A DNA stretch of 64,000 nt from assembly GCA_947172645.1 (NCBI GenBank), contig CAMWBY010000009.1, positions 1-64,000 on the forward strand, in the 5' to 3' direction. The notes under the pieces are model-generated. The model was given only the letters and a program-made list of their open reading frames with translations, was not told the DNA's origin and searched no databases. Made by a program: the position numbers and the translations under genes. This DNA comes from an uncultured Lachnospiraceae bacterium. Lineage in GTDB: Bacteria; Bacillota; Clostridia; Lachnospirales; Lachnospiraceae. Below are positions 46,029-54,240 of this stretch, in pieces (the stretch's first letter is position 1; every line of letters begins with the position of its first letter).

Positions 46029-47273
46029 CTACATGCTTCTGCGACAATAAGTCCGCACCGTAAGCCACAAGAAGACGGGAATTTCCAGTGCGGGGACCGC
46101 GAGCAGCAGCCAGGGAGTCCAGAAGGTTGCGGGGCCGATTTTCAGAAATTCGAAATAGCTGGTTACCGCATAGAAGAACGAGTTGGTTCCGCCCAGGCCG
46201 CCGGAGGGTAACAGCACCCTGAGATAGGATGTGAAATCTCCGCCTGCCATCATATAGAGAGCGGAGGGAGCCATGCAGAACGCGATGGTCAGTCCTGTGG
46301 AGAGGGTGGTATTCTTACAGGCGGAGGAGAGGAAGAGCACGAAGCTTATGCTGGAAAGCAGTGAGACAAGCCCCGCCCACATGACAAGGTTCTGCAGCCC
46401 GCCAAGGTCTACATTCAGCAGGCTTACCGCGGAGTAAATAATCTGCAAGGAAGTGCGTCTGCATTCCCAGCCGAAAAGACTGTTGGAAACGAATGTAAAG
46501 ATTGCCATACACAGTGCAAAGGTTATGAGGCTAATGGTCATGGTGCAGAGGATTTTGACAAAGGCAAGCTTTTTCCTGCCGTGTTTCGTGCTGCGCAGAA
46601 TATCGTCGGCCCCGGTTTGGTACTCACAGCAGAAGACAGGGGATGTCACCATGGTGCACAGGAACATGAGAAGAAATAGATACATTCCTTCATATTCCGC
46701 CATATTTGAATTATAGCCGGGGTAGTAGTAGAAAGGCATTTTGACCTTGCTGTACATCTCGGCAGCAATCTCCCTGGCAGCCGGATTGTCTTTTTGCTCC
46801 ATGTTCATTAAGTCATCAAGATGGGCCGGACAGCGCTCATAAAAATGCAGGGCGTTTTCCTCGGTAATTTCCGTATAATCGGGTGCGAGACCGTTTTCAG
46901 AGTCCGCCATAATCTCTTGCAGCCTGCGGACAATTGCCGACCAGGGAAATATTTCGCTGTTGTGTACATTGATGGGAAAGTCGCCGTAAAAATCTCCGTA
47001 GATTTCCAGATTGTGCTGATAGGATTTCAGCCCGGCAGCTATCTTCTCCGGCGTAATTTCCCCGGCATTGGGGCTTTGCAGTTCTTTTTTGATGGCGAGA
47101 GCCTCTCTGCCTTTGATGGTGATTTCACGGCCGTTTTCTTCATACGTAAACCGTTCGTAGGTGACCGGGACGTATGCCATAAAAACGGATAACACCAAAG
47201 CGGCGGCCAGAAAAAGAAGTATGCTTTTAGTCCTCATGACGCGTTTCAGTTCTTCTATGTATAATCTTTTCAT
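46029..47273 (-). CDS. ABC-2-type membrane permease
   Basis: A 414-residue membrane protein. After a short cytoplasmic start, one helix (SILLFLAAALVLSVFMAYVP) is followed by a large extracytoplasmic region of about 150 residues, then about five more helices (GMYLFLLMFLCTMV, CTMTISLITFALCMAIF, VMWAGLVSLLSSISFVLFLSS). This layout, one helix, a big outer loop and a helix bundle, is that of ABC-2/bacitracin-type permease subunits. The matching ATPase gene lies just upstream, and an ECF sigma gene heads the cluster. The substrate is unknown; antibiotic or envelope-stress export is inferred from context. Confidence 0.8.
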   Translation of the reverse strand: MKRLYIEELKRVMRTKSILLFLAAALVLSVFMAYVPVTYERFTYEENGREITIKGREALAIKKELQSPNAGEITPEKIAAGLKSYQHNLEIYGDFYGDFPINVHNSEIFPWSAIVRRLQEIMADSENGLAPDYTEITEENALHFYERCPAHLDDLMNMEQKDNPAAREIAAEMYSKVKMPFYYYPGYNSNMAEYEGMYLFLLMFLCTMVTSPVFCCEYQTGADDILRSTKHGRKKLAFVKILCTMTISLITFALCMAIFTFVSNSLFGWECRRTSLQIIYSAVSLLNVDLGGLQNLVMWAGLVSLLSSISFVLFLSSACKNTTLSTGLTIAFCMAPSALYMMAGGDFTSYLRVLLPSGGLGGTNSFFYAVTSYFEFLKIGPATFWTPWLLLAVPALEIPVFLWLTVRTYCRRSM

Positions 47274-47422
47274 GTCGTAGGTGATTCCTTTCTTAATACT
47301 TTATGCAATTTACCAATGATGTTTTATGATAGCGCCTTTTGACGCCTTAATCCTTATAGGAAAACTCTCAAGTATTTTTGGGTTTGCTGAGCAAAGCTCG
47401 TAAAGTTAATTTGCGAAACAAA

Positions 47423-48313
47423 TTAGCTTTTGGGAAACAGGTACAAATACAAATCTTCCAGACATGGGGGCTGGGGCGCGGCGTTTGGAATGTCCGACGG
47501 ACGGCCTAAATACCGCAGGCAGACGGAACCATCCTCTTCGTTGCGCAGATTGATGATTTGGACCTCAGACTCCCACATGCCAAGCTCCTGGGAGGGGATT
47601 ATGGCCTGGAATACTTTGCCGTGTATCTGGGACACCAATTCCTGTGTCGTGCCTGTCTGTAGTATCGTTCCATTCTTCATAATGGCGTTACGCGCCGCGA
47701 TGTACTCCACATCGGGGACGATGTGGGTGGAAATCAGCACAATTCTGTCCTGGGCAAATTCAGAGAGAAGATTGCGGAAACGGACACGTTCTCCTGGGTC
47801 AAGCCCACTGGTCGGCTCGTCAAGCACAAGCAGTTCAGGGTCATTTAGCAATGCCTGTCCGATGCCGACGCGGCGTTTCATACCGCCGGACAGTTTTATG
47901 ATTTTCTTCTTGCGGACGTCTTCCAGAGAAAGTCTCGTAAGAAGTTCATCGATTTTGTGCTTCGCCTGCGTGTCGGGGATACCTTTCAGTGCAGCGATAT
48001 ATTCCAGGTATTGTTGTACCGTGAATTCCGGATAGAAACCAAATTCCTGTGGAAGATAGCCGATGACTTCACGGTAGAAGTCGCCTAACTGGCTGATGTC
48101 TACGCCGTCGTAGCAGATACGTCCCGCTGTCGGTTTCATAATGCCGCAGACCATACGCATGAGGGTGGTTTTGCCGGAACCGTTGGCGCCAAGAAGCCCC
48201 CAGACACCGGGCGTAAGATGCAGATTTACGTCGTCCACAGCCTTTTTGACCGGGCTGCCCTTGCGGGCCTTGTCCTTGAAGTACTTAGATACGTGTTCTA
48301 GTGTGATTTCCAT
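47423..48313 (-). CDS. ABC transporter ATP-binding protein
   Basis: A 296-residue ATPase. Walker A is LLGANGSGKTTLMRMV (~residues 36-51), the Q-loop GYLPQEFGFYPEFT, the signature KLSGGMKRRVGIGQALL and Walker B LLVLDEPTSGLDPGER. The C-terminal ~80 residues are an accessory domain typical of CcmA/bacitracin-type exporters. It pairs with the ABC-2 permease 149 bases downstream. The gap holds a short copy of the TAAAGTTAATTTGCG repeat, which overlaps the stop codon. The minus-strand order is sigma factor, membrane protein, this ATPase, permease. Confidence 0.9.
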   Translation of the reverse strand: MEITLEHVSKYFKDKARKGSPVKKAVDDVNLHLTPGVWGLLGANGSGKTTLMRMVCGIMKPTAGRICYDGVDISQLGDFYREVIGYLPQEFGFYPEFTVQQYLEYIAALKGIPDTQAKHKIDELLTRLSLEDVRKKKIIKLSGGMKRRVGIGQALLNDPELLVLDEPTSGLDPGERVRFRNLLSEFAQDRIVLISTHIVPDVEYIAARNAIMKNGTILQTGTTQELVSQIHGKVFQAIIPSQELGMWESEVQIINLRNEEDGSVCLRYLGRPSDIPNAAPQPPCLEDLYLYLFPKS

Positions 48314-48375
48314 AAATACCTCCTGTTATGTTATTTACTGTATCATTTCTCCTTATAAAAAAGGGCTTTGCATTT

Positions 48376-49164
48376 TTATTCTGTAAGCAGCATGTCGAAT
48401 ATGCCGCGACAATACAGTTTCTTGCATTCACGGTACAATACGGCTATACAGATAAGGGCATACAGTATCCAGACATAGAATGCGGTATCCGGCAAGAAGA
48501 GCATGCTGTTGTCCGTAATCTTGTAGACGAACAGGGCGGATAAGCCGCAGAGTATGGCGCCTGCCTTGTGGAAAAAAGACGGCGACGTTCGTATCCACAG
48601 CATGAGGCCGGACGCGGCAGCTGTTAAGAAAGGGATAATCAGAGAAAGGAATATTGTGTCGCCTGCAATCTGTAATCTTATGGCCAACAATACCAAGACA
48701 GAGAGCATTCCTATGTCTCCTGTTCCGATAAATAACAGCTGAGCCAACAGATTGCCACGAACCGAGAAATAAGTGGACTGCTCCAATTCGGCCATCTTGT
48801 AACGTGTAGGACGGGACAGAAGAGGAATGGCGCATATTACGACGGTGACTGAGCAAAGACATAATGATTTGGGGAGACTATGCTTTGCCCATGTGAAAGC
48901 GTCTATGCCATATGCGGCATTGATACTGTACAGTTGGAAAAGGAGGGCGCACAGCGCAGCCAGGACAAGCCCTTGGAAGAGCCATATTTTCAACGCAAAA
49001 AACTTTACCTGTTTTGCCACCATGGTCCGTAAAGGAATATGACATCTGGCTGTATGCATGGCATTGGCGCTATGGGCCAGTTTTATTGTTTCCTGCATAT
49101 GCCGGCTGTAATGAATTTGCTGTTCAATTGCAAAAAAGCTGTTCCATTGATTCTTATGATTCAT
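48376..49164 (-). CDS. Uncharacterised membrane protein in an ECF sigma operon
   Basis: A 262-residue protein with a soluble N-terminal ~55 residues (MNHKNQWNSFFAIEQQIHYS) containing several His, then about six hydrophobic helices (WLFQGLVLAALCALLFQLY, CLCSVTVVICAIPLL, IGMLSVLVLLAIRL, LSLIIPFLTAAASGLMLWI, ILCGLSALFVY, YVWILYALICIAVLY). I do not recognise the family. It lies between the ECF sigma gene (86 bases) and the ABC ATPase gene (62 bases). The cytosolic N-terminus followed by membrane helices is what a membrane anti-sigma or sensor would look like. That role is an inference from position and topology. Confidence 0.6.
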   Translation of the reverse strand: MNHKNQWNSFFAIEQQIHYSRHMQETIKLAHSANAMHTARCHIPLRTMVAKQVKFFALKIWLFQGLVLAALCALLFQLYSINAAYGIDAFTWAKHSLPKSLCLCSVTVVICAIPLLSRPTRYKMAELEQSTYFSVRGNLLAQLLFIGTGDIGMLSVLVLLAIRLQIAGDTIFLSLIIPFLTAAASGLMLWIRTSPSFFHKAGAILCGLSALFVYKITDNSMLFLPDTAFYVWILYALICIAVLYRECKKLYCRGIFDMLLTE

Positions 49165-49250
49165 AGAGCCTCCATTCTGGAGCGTTTATGAAAAAGGAAG
49201 AGGCTTGTTTGTGACGCTCCCGGCACAAACAGCGGTGTGAAAATCATAGG

Positions 49251-49817
49251 TTATCCGTCCAGTATATTGCGCATTGTCTTGACTGCCTTGCGCAGCCTGG
49301 TCTGTACTGTCCGTAGGGGAAGGCCTGTGACCGTGGCAATTTCACGCAGAGTCAGTTCCTGCCCATATCGCAGAAGTACCAGTTCGCGCGTTTCATTGTC
49401 CAGGGCACAGTAAGCTGTGGCAAGCTGCTGCCTGTCGTTAGCTGCCTGGAAGCCATTTTCTTCATAACGGGTGTTTTCTATAATCTGTTCTGTCAGAAAT
49501 TCCGTGGAAGAGAGACTGCGTTTCATGTCCGTGCATGTGTTTGCGGCAATCCGGTACAGGAAGGCGCGGAATTGTCCGCGGGGTTCATAGCGACCTATGA
49601 AACGCACAAGTTTGAGGAAAGTTTCCTGGACGGCATCCTGTGCGGAGTCCTTGTCCGGCATGTGCCAGAGACAGTATCGCAGGATGACGGGATAGTACAG
49701 CCGAATCAGCTCGTCCAGACATTCCTGTCTGCCTTTTTTAAATTGTTTGATTAAATCGTCTTCGTGTGTCAAGGCAGGCTCCTTTGTACGACGGATTTTG
49801 CGTAACGGTTCAGCCAT
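49251..49817 (-). CDS. ECF-type RNA polymerase sigma factor
   Basis: A 188-residue group IV sigma factor. Region 2 is at ~residues 30-95 (ECLDELIRLYYPVILRYC, DSAQDAVQETFLKLVRFIGR, FLYRIAANTCTDMKR), and region 4 at ~130-185 (LVLLRYGQELTLREIATVTG, LPLRTVQTRLRKAVKTMR) with its helix-turn-helix. It heads a minus-strand cluster with a membrane protein and an ABC exporter, suggesting it controls an envelope-stress or antimicrobial response. I could not define an ECF-type promoter upstream. The ATG at 49817 is the first good start. Confidence 0.9.
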   Translation of the reverse strand: MAEPLRKIRRTKEPALTHEDDLIKQFKKGRQECLDELIRLYYPVILRYCLWHMPDKDSAQDAVQETFLKLVRFIGRYEPRGQFRAFLYRIAANTCTDMKRSLSSTEFLTEQIIENTRYEENGFQAANDRQQLATAYCALDNETRELVLLRYGQELTLREIATVTGLPLRTVQTRLRKAVKTMRNILDG

Positions 49818-49942
49818 GCATTATGCAATATTCCGCGTGTAAAATCGCTCTGTTACAATTCTGCATTAGCTTTTCCGGTTCTTTATATTATAACGATGCA
49901 TCGGCGGAAAATGATTTGAGTTTTATGGAAAGAAATGAAAAA

Positions 49943-49971
49943 CACCGGCCAGACAATGTCTGTGCCGGTGC
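49943..49971 (-). terminator. Terminator of the OFA transporter gene
   Basis: CACCGGC (49943-49949) pairs with GCCGGTG (49965-49971), with an inner AGAC / GTCT stem. On the minus strand it is followed by TTTTTCATTT. Confidence 0.7.
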
Positions 49972-50004
49972 ATCATTACAAGAGAATGGGCTATGCCCGT
50001 TTTT

Positions 50005-51312
50005 CTATTTTGTTTTTGCATCCTTATTCATAGGACGTACCAAGAAGATACTCATCAGCAATGCGACGATATAGAGTACGATGGTGAGATACAGTACGTT
50101 CTGGTATCCTACAGGGTTAATACTGTTACCATGGGAGTCCACCGTAAATTCACCGCTGTTGTTTACAATCAGGTTTGCCACCTGGTTACCCGTAAGACCT
50201 GCGAAAGCCCATGCGGATAAGGTGATGCCGTGCAGTGCGCTGATGCTTCCCATGCCGTAATGGTCGGAGAGAAGCGTGGGTACATTGGAGAAACCGCCGC
50301 CGTAACCTGCGTTGACAACGAAGATTAATCCGAGCACGAGGACGGTCAAAAGCATATTGCCTTGTCCGTTCTTGATGCCGCCAGTCACCATTACCAATCC
50401 CGTAAAGATGATGGATAAGATGAAAATCAGTTTATAGATTGTATTCCTGTCCTTCATCGTGTCCGCCCATGCGGAGAAACCAAGACGCCCGCCGGCATTG
50501 AAGACTGCGGATACTGTGGAGATTACGCCTACGGCGCCTGCGAGGCCGATACATTTCACAATCATTTTCTCCTGGGAAATCAGTGCCAGGCCACAGGTGA
50601 TGTTGATGTAGAACATCAGCCAGATACCGATATAATTGGCAACGGGCCTTGTCTTGATGACGTCCATGATACCCTGGCCCTTTTCTTTTGTCTTTGGCTC
50701 ATGCCATCCTTCAGGTTTCTTGAGAAGTATATGTCCCAGGAACATCATCACGAAGTATACGCAGGCAAGTATCATAAACATCTTGTAGATGCCGCCTTCC
50801 CCAAGGTTCTCCAGCATCGCCTGCATAATCGGGCTTGCGATTGCCTTGGCTGCGCCGAATCCTGCAACGGCAAGACCGGTTGCAAGACCTTTCCTGTCTT
50901 CGAACCAGAGCATCAATGTCTTGACAGGGGACAGGTAACCGGTTCCGAGACCGATACCCATTATGAAACCGTAACAGATATAAATGCCGACAAGAGCCAG
51001 GACGCTATGCTGGTGCTGTCCGCCATAGTAAATGAAAAATCCTGTTCCCGCCATGCCGGCAGCGAAACAGATTGCAGCAATCAGCGATGACTTATGTATG
51101 TCCTTCTCTACCACGTTTCCTAAGAATGCAGCAGACATTCCTAAGAAGAAAATGGCGAAGCTGAACGCCCATTCGGTCGCACCCTTGGAGAAGCCTATGT
51201 AGTCTGCGATTTCCTGGCTGAAGATGGACCAACAGTAAACAGTACCGATGCTGCAATGGAGCAGGAGCGCCGGGATAGCGGCACATACCCATTTGTTTTG
51301 ATTCTTTTTCAT
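50005..51312 (-). CDS. OFA-family MFS transporter (oxalate/formate antiporter-like)
   Basis: A 435-residue protein with 12 predicted helices, of the OFA family of the major facilitator superfamily. Landmarks: the opening IPALLLHCSIGTVYCWSIFS, GTGYLSPVKTLMLWFEDRKG between helices four and five, and NAGYGGGFSNVPTLLSDHYG in the second half. OFA members exchange small carboxylates (oxalate, formate, lactate, pyruvate); the substrate is not predictable. The ATG at 51312 has an AAAGGA site and a promoter at 51385-51413. It has its own terminator, so it is monocistronic. Confidence 0.88.
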   Translation of the reverse strand: MKKNQNKWVCAAIPALLLHCSIGTVYCWSIFSQEIADYIGFSKGATEWAFSFAIFFLGMSAAFLGNVVEKDIHKSSLIAAICFAAGMAGTGFFIYYGGQHQHSVLALVGIYICYGFIMGIGLGTGYLSPVKTLMLWFEDRKGLATGLAVAGFGAAKAIASPIMQAMLENLGEGGIYKMFMILACVYFVMMFLGHILLKKPEGWHEPKTKEKGQGIMDVIKTRPVANYIGIWLMFYINITCGLALISQEKMIVKCIGLAGAVGVISTVSAVFNAGGRLGFSAWADTMKDRNTIYKLIFILSIIFTGLVMVTGGIKNGQGNMLLTVLVLGLIFVVNAGYGGGFSNVPTLLSDHYGMGSISALHGITLSAWAFAGLTGNQVANLIVNNSGEFTVDSHGNSINPVGYQNVLYLTIVLYIVALLMSIFLVRPMNKDAKTK

Positions 51313-51384
51313 TGTGCAAAGTATCCTTTCTTTGGTTGTTAATATGTGCTGAAAAGCCTGTGAGGAATGATAAATCCTTCGTTA

Positions 51385-51413
51385 ATTTTACTCCTATTGT
51401 AAGAAAAATTCAA
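51385..51413 (-). promoter_or_regulatory. Promoter of the OFA transporter gene
   Basis: On the minus strand: TTGAAT (51413-51408), a 17-base spacer and TAAAAT (51390-51385), about 70 bases before the ATG. Confidence 0.55.
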
Positions 51414-51544
51414 GAATCAAAAAGAAGTTTGACACAGTTGTGCATAACGGGAAAAAGGGGATAATGTATAAGATTTCACGTAGGTATAAATTTCTGTTAT
51501 CCGGCTACTCTAAATACATATTATTTTGAGAGGGAAGGAAAACG

Positions 51545-52846
51545 ATGGAGTCTGTATGGAAAGGGACAGTGGAGCTTCCACAGTTTGAAAGCTTGCAGGG
51601 AGATTCAATAACGGATGTTTTGATTATTGGAGGCGGAATTACAGGTATTCTGTGCGCGTATTTCCTCAAGCAGAGGGGGATTGACTATCTGCTTGTGGAA
51701 GGCGAAGAAATCTGCCATGGAGTGACCGGCAACACAACTGCTAAGATTACGGCGCAGCATGGCTTGGTTTATGCAAAGATGCTTGGACGTGCAGGCCTGG
51801 AAAAGACAAAACTGTATTTGGAGGCAAACCAGAAAGCCATACAGAAATATGCTGAGCTTGCCAGGGATATTTCTTGCGATTTTATAGAGAAAACTGCTTA
51901 TGTCTATTCAGTAGACAATCGGCGAAAACTGGAGAAAGAGGCCGAGGCATACCGGAAGCTTGGGCTAAATGATGCAATTGTAGAATGCGCCAGTCTTCCT
52001 TTTCCGGTGGCAGGCGCGGTAAGGATGGAGAAACAGGCGCAGTTTCATCCGTTAAAATTTTTGGCTGAAATTGCCAAAGGTTTAAAAATCTATGAGCATA
52101 CGTTTGTCACACAGCTTATGCCAGGCAGAGCGGTTACCGGGCAGGGGAACATCGCATATAAGCGGCTGATTTTTGCATGTCATTATCCTATTGATAACAA
52201 ACACGGATGTTATTTTATGAAACTGTATCAGCATCGTTCCTATGTGATTGCCTTAGAACATGCGGAGCAGGTGGAAGGCATGTATGTGGATGAAAAGAAA
52301 AAAGGTATGTCTTTCCGCAATTATGGTAATCTGCTTCTTGTAGGAGGCGGCGGACACCGGACAGGCAAAAAGGGTGGGAATTGGCAGGAACTGCGTGATT
52401 TTGCCAGAGTGCATTACCCGGATGCAGTGGAGAAATATCATTGGGCGGCGCAGGACTGCATGCCTCTGGATGAAGCGCCGTATATCGGGCAGTATTCCCC
52501 GACAATGCCAGGATGTTACGTGGCCACGGGGTTTAGAAAATGGGGAATGACGACTGCTATGGTTTCGGCAATGGTGCTGTCGGATTTGTTACAGGGAATT
52601 GAGAATCCGTATGAAGCGGTATTTTCCCCTAACAGAAATATCTTAACAAAACAATTGTTATTTAATAGCACGGAGGCGGTCTGGAATATGCTTACCCCTA
52701 CGGCGCCACGCTGCCCGCATCTTGGCTGTGCCTTGAAATGGAATCGTGCAGAGCATTCCTGGGACTGCCCGTGCCACGGTTCGCGGTTTGCTATAGGCGG
52801 GAAACTGCTTGACAATCCTGCCAATGGGGATAAGAAGATGGAATAG
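51545..52846 (+). CDS. FAD-dependent oxidoreductase with C-terminal Rieske domain
   Basis: A 433-residue protein. The N-terminal Rossmann fold has DVLIIGGGITGILCAYFLKQ (G-x-G-x-x-G), then LVEGEEICHGVTGNTTAKIT, as in DAO/glycine-oxidase-type flavoproteins. The C-terminal ~60 residues are a Rieske [2Fe-2S] domain: CPHLGC (Cys-x-His) and DCPCHGSRF (Cys-x-x-His). The end comes soon after GGKLLDNPANG, slightly shorter than usual. YhfW-type members are cytoplasmic; the substrate is unknown. GGGAAGGAAAACG before the ATG at 51545 supports the start. A terminator follows. Confidence 0.88.
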   Translation: MESVWKGTVELPQFESLQGDSITDVLIIGGGITGILCAYFLKQRGIDYLLVEGEEICHGVTGNTTAKITAQHGLVYAKMLGRAGLEKTKLYLEANQKAIQKYAELARDISCDFIEKTAYVYSVDNRRKLEKEAEAYRKLGLNDAIVECASLPFPVAGAVRMEKQAQFHPLKFLAEIAKGLKIYEHTFVTQLMPGRAVTGQGNIAYKRLIFACHYPIDNKHGCYFMKLYQHRSYVIALEHAEQVEGMYVDEKKKGMSFRNYGNLLLVGGGGHRTGKKGGNWQELRDFARVHYPDAVEKYHWAAQDCMPLDEAPYIGQYSPTMPGCYVATGFRKWGMTTAMVSAMVLSDLLQGIENPYEAVFSPNRNILTKQLLFNSTEAVWNMLTPTAPRCPHLGCALKWNRAEHSWDCPCHGSRFAIGGKLLDNPANGDKKME

Positions 52847-52881
52847 ATAACTTTTCTAATATTATTGCCCTAATTTAATAC

Positions 52882-52925
52882 ACCTGCCGCTATACAGTAT
52901 GGAGAATGTGTGGCGGCAGGTTTTT
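52882..52925 (+). terminator. Terminator after the FAD/Rieske gene
   Basis: A 9-bp stem (52882-52890 with 52913-52921) with a 22-base loop and T5. It may also act for the convergent mscL gene. Confidence 0.7.
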
Positions 52926-52954
52926 ATGCGCAGGCATGCGTATGGAAAGAAATT

Positions 52955-53407
52955 TTATTTTTCTGCATTTACCGAAGCAATTGTGGTATCCTCCAGAACA
53001 GATGTACAATGGGGACAACGGGTGGCATGGATAGAAATTTTGGTTTTGCAGAAAGGACACTCTTTTTCCGTTTCCTCCTTCACCTCTTCTTTTGCATGCA
53101 GACGCTGAAGCTTATTCATCTGGCGGATAAGCAGGAACAGTACGAAGCTGACCACGAGGAAATTGACAACCTGCGTTAAAAACGTACCATAATTGATTGT
53201 GGCGGCGTTATCGCCGCTTCCAAGGACGATTAGTAAATTGTCAAAGTTAATTTTTCCGGTAAATATGCTGAGCAACGGCATAAAAATGTCATTTACCAGA
53301 GAGCCGACAATTCCGGTAAAAGCGCTTCCTATTATCATACCTACAGCCAGGTCAAGCATATTTCCTTTCAGTGCGAACGTTTTAAATTCTCCTAATATCT
53401 TTTTCAT
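52955..53407 (-). CDS. mscL: Large-conductance mechanosensitive channel with C-terminal zinc-ribbon-like tail
   Basis: A 150-residue MscL, the pressure valve opened by hypo-osmotic shock. The N-terminal amphipathic helix and pore helix read EFKTFALKGNMLDLAVGMII, followed by GSAFTGIVGSLVNDI; the second helix is VVNFLVVSFVLFLLIRQMN. After the usual charged cytoplasmic helix, the tail adds CPFCKTKISIHATRCPHC, two C-x-x-C knuckles that could bind zinc. Ordinary MscL ends near residue 136 without these. The tail is known from clostridial relatives; its role is unclear. The ATG at 53407 follows AAGAGGGG. Confidence 0.93.
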   Translation of the reverse strand: MKKILGEFKTFALKGNMLDLAVGMIIGSAFTGIVGSLVNDIFMPLLSIFTGKINFDNLLIVLGSGDNAATINYGTFLTQVVNFLVVSFVLFLLIRQMNKLQRLHAKEEVKEETEKECPFCKTKISIHATRCPHCTSVLEDTTIASVNAEK

Positions 53408-53551
53408 TCCAAGCCCCTCTTTTGTATTATGATTAGTTTGTTTGCCGCTAAAATGATAGCATAGATTTTTGGTGTTGTCATTATAGAAATTGGTTCATAT
53501 TAATATGCGCGGGATTTCGGTATAAGTAATGGGGTTGCAATGTCCTGGCTC

Positions 53552-53987
53552 ATCATAAGCCGTTATTTTTAGGAAACGAAAGAGTTATTTGACGATGGTT
53601 TTCATATTGTGTATGTGAATGGAAACTATAAGGGAGACGATACGGTTGGAAGATTGATGCATGACTTTGGCTGTAGGGAAGTGAAGGATATGTATTATCC
53701 GGAACTGACCAAAGAGGTGTATTACTTTAAGGAAGAAGGGGGCCAGATGTCAAGTGGACATCCGTTAGCGCGGATTGGAGTGGAACGGGGACCGAGTGAG
53801 GATGTGTGAGGCGGTGCAAAATTATACGGAAAAATAAACTGAACAAAAGGCAGAAATTGTAAGGCTGAACAGTTTGTTGGAGTCCATAAGAAATCTTATG
53901 GCAAATATGAAGTTGGGGACAAAGCAGGCATTGAATGTGCTTGAGGTCAATAAGCATGACAGGGAGATTTTGTTAAAAAGGTTATAG
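53552..53987 (+). pseudogene. Decayed Rpn/PD-(D/E)XK transposase-like gene, copy 1
   Basis: The segment reads ELFDDGFHIVYVNGNYKGDD, then GRLMHDFGC and DMYYPELTKEVYYFKEEGG, the central part of Rpn-family (recombination-promoting nuclease/putative transposase) proteins common in Lachnospiraceae. The reading frame stops at 53807-53809. Another frame continues MCEAVQNYTEK, a stop, then TEQKAEIVRLN and RNLMANMKLGTKQALNV to a stop at 53985, the typical C-terminal tail. No start or catalytic N-terminus is present, so it is a remnant. Bases 53552-53788 repeat at 57651-57890 on the other side of the NACHT gene. Confidence 0.7.
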
Positions 53988-54014
53988 AGATATTTGGCAT
54001 GAGTATGTTTGATA

Positions 54015-54050
54015 AGGAGTATTCCGTATAGATGGAATGCTCCTAATTTT
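54015..54050 (+). terminator. Terminator-like stem-loop before the NACHT gene
   Basis: An 11-bp stem (54015-54025 with 54034-54044, one wobble) and eight-base loop, followed by AATTTTG. Confidence 0.55.
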
Positions 54051-54111
54051 GTTTGATGTGCCTTGCGGGAAATAAGTTCATTTGTAAATATTTCGCTATT
54101 TTTGACATTAA

Positions 54112-54140
54112 TTGACACAGTGTTGTAATATCAATATAAT
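54112..54140 (+). promoter_or_regulatory. Consensus promoter of the NACHT-like gene
   Basis: Perfect TTGACA (54112-54117), a 17-base spacer and perfect TATAAT (54135-54140). It gives a leader of roughly 95 bases before the ATG at 54241. It is the strongest promoter match in the window. Confidence 0.8.
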
Positions 54141-54240
54141 ACAAGGAGAACTTATTTTCGTAGTCGAATTGTGAGATTGAATATAAAAATGAAATAATGT
54201 AAAAGGCGCAGACTCATAAAGAAACAAGATTGGAGCACGT

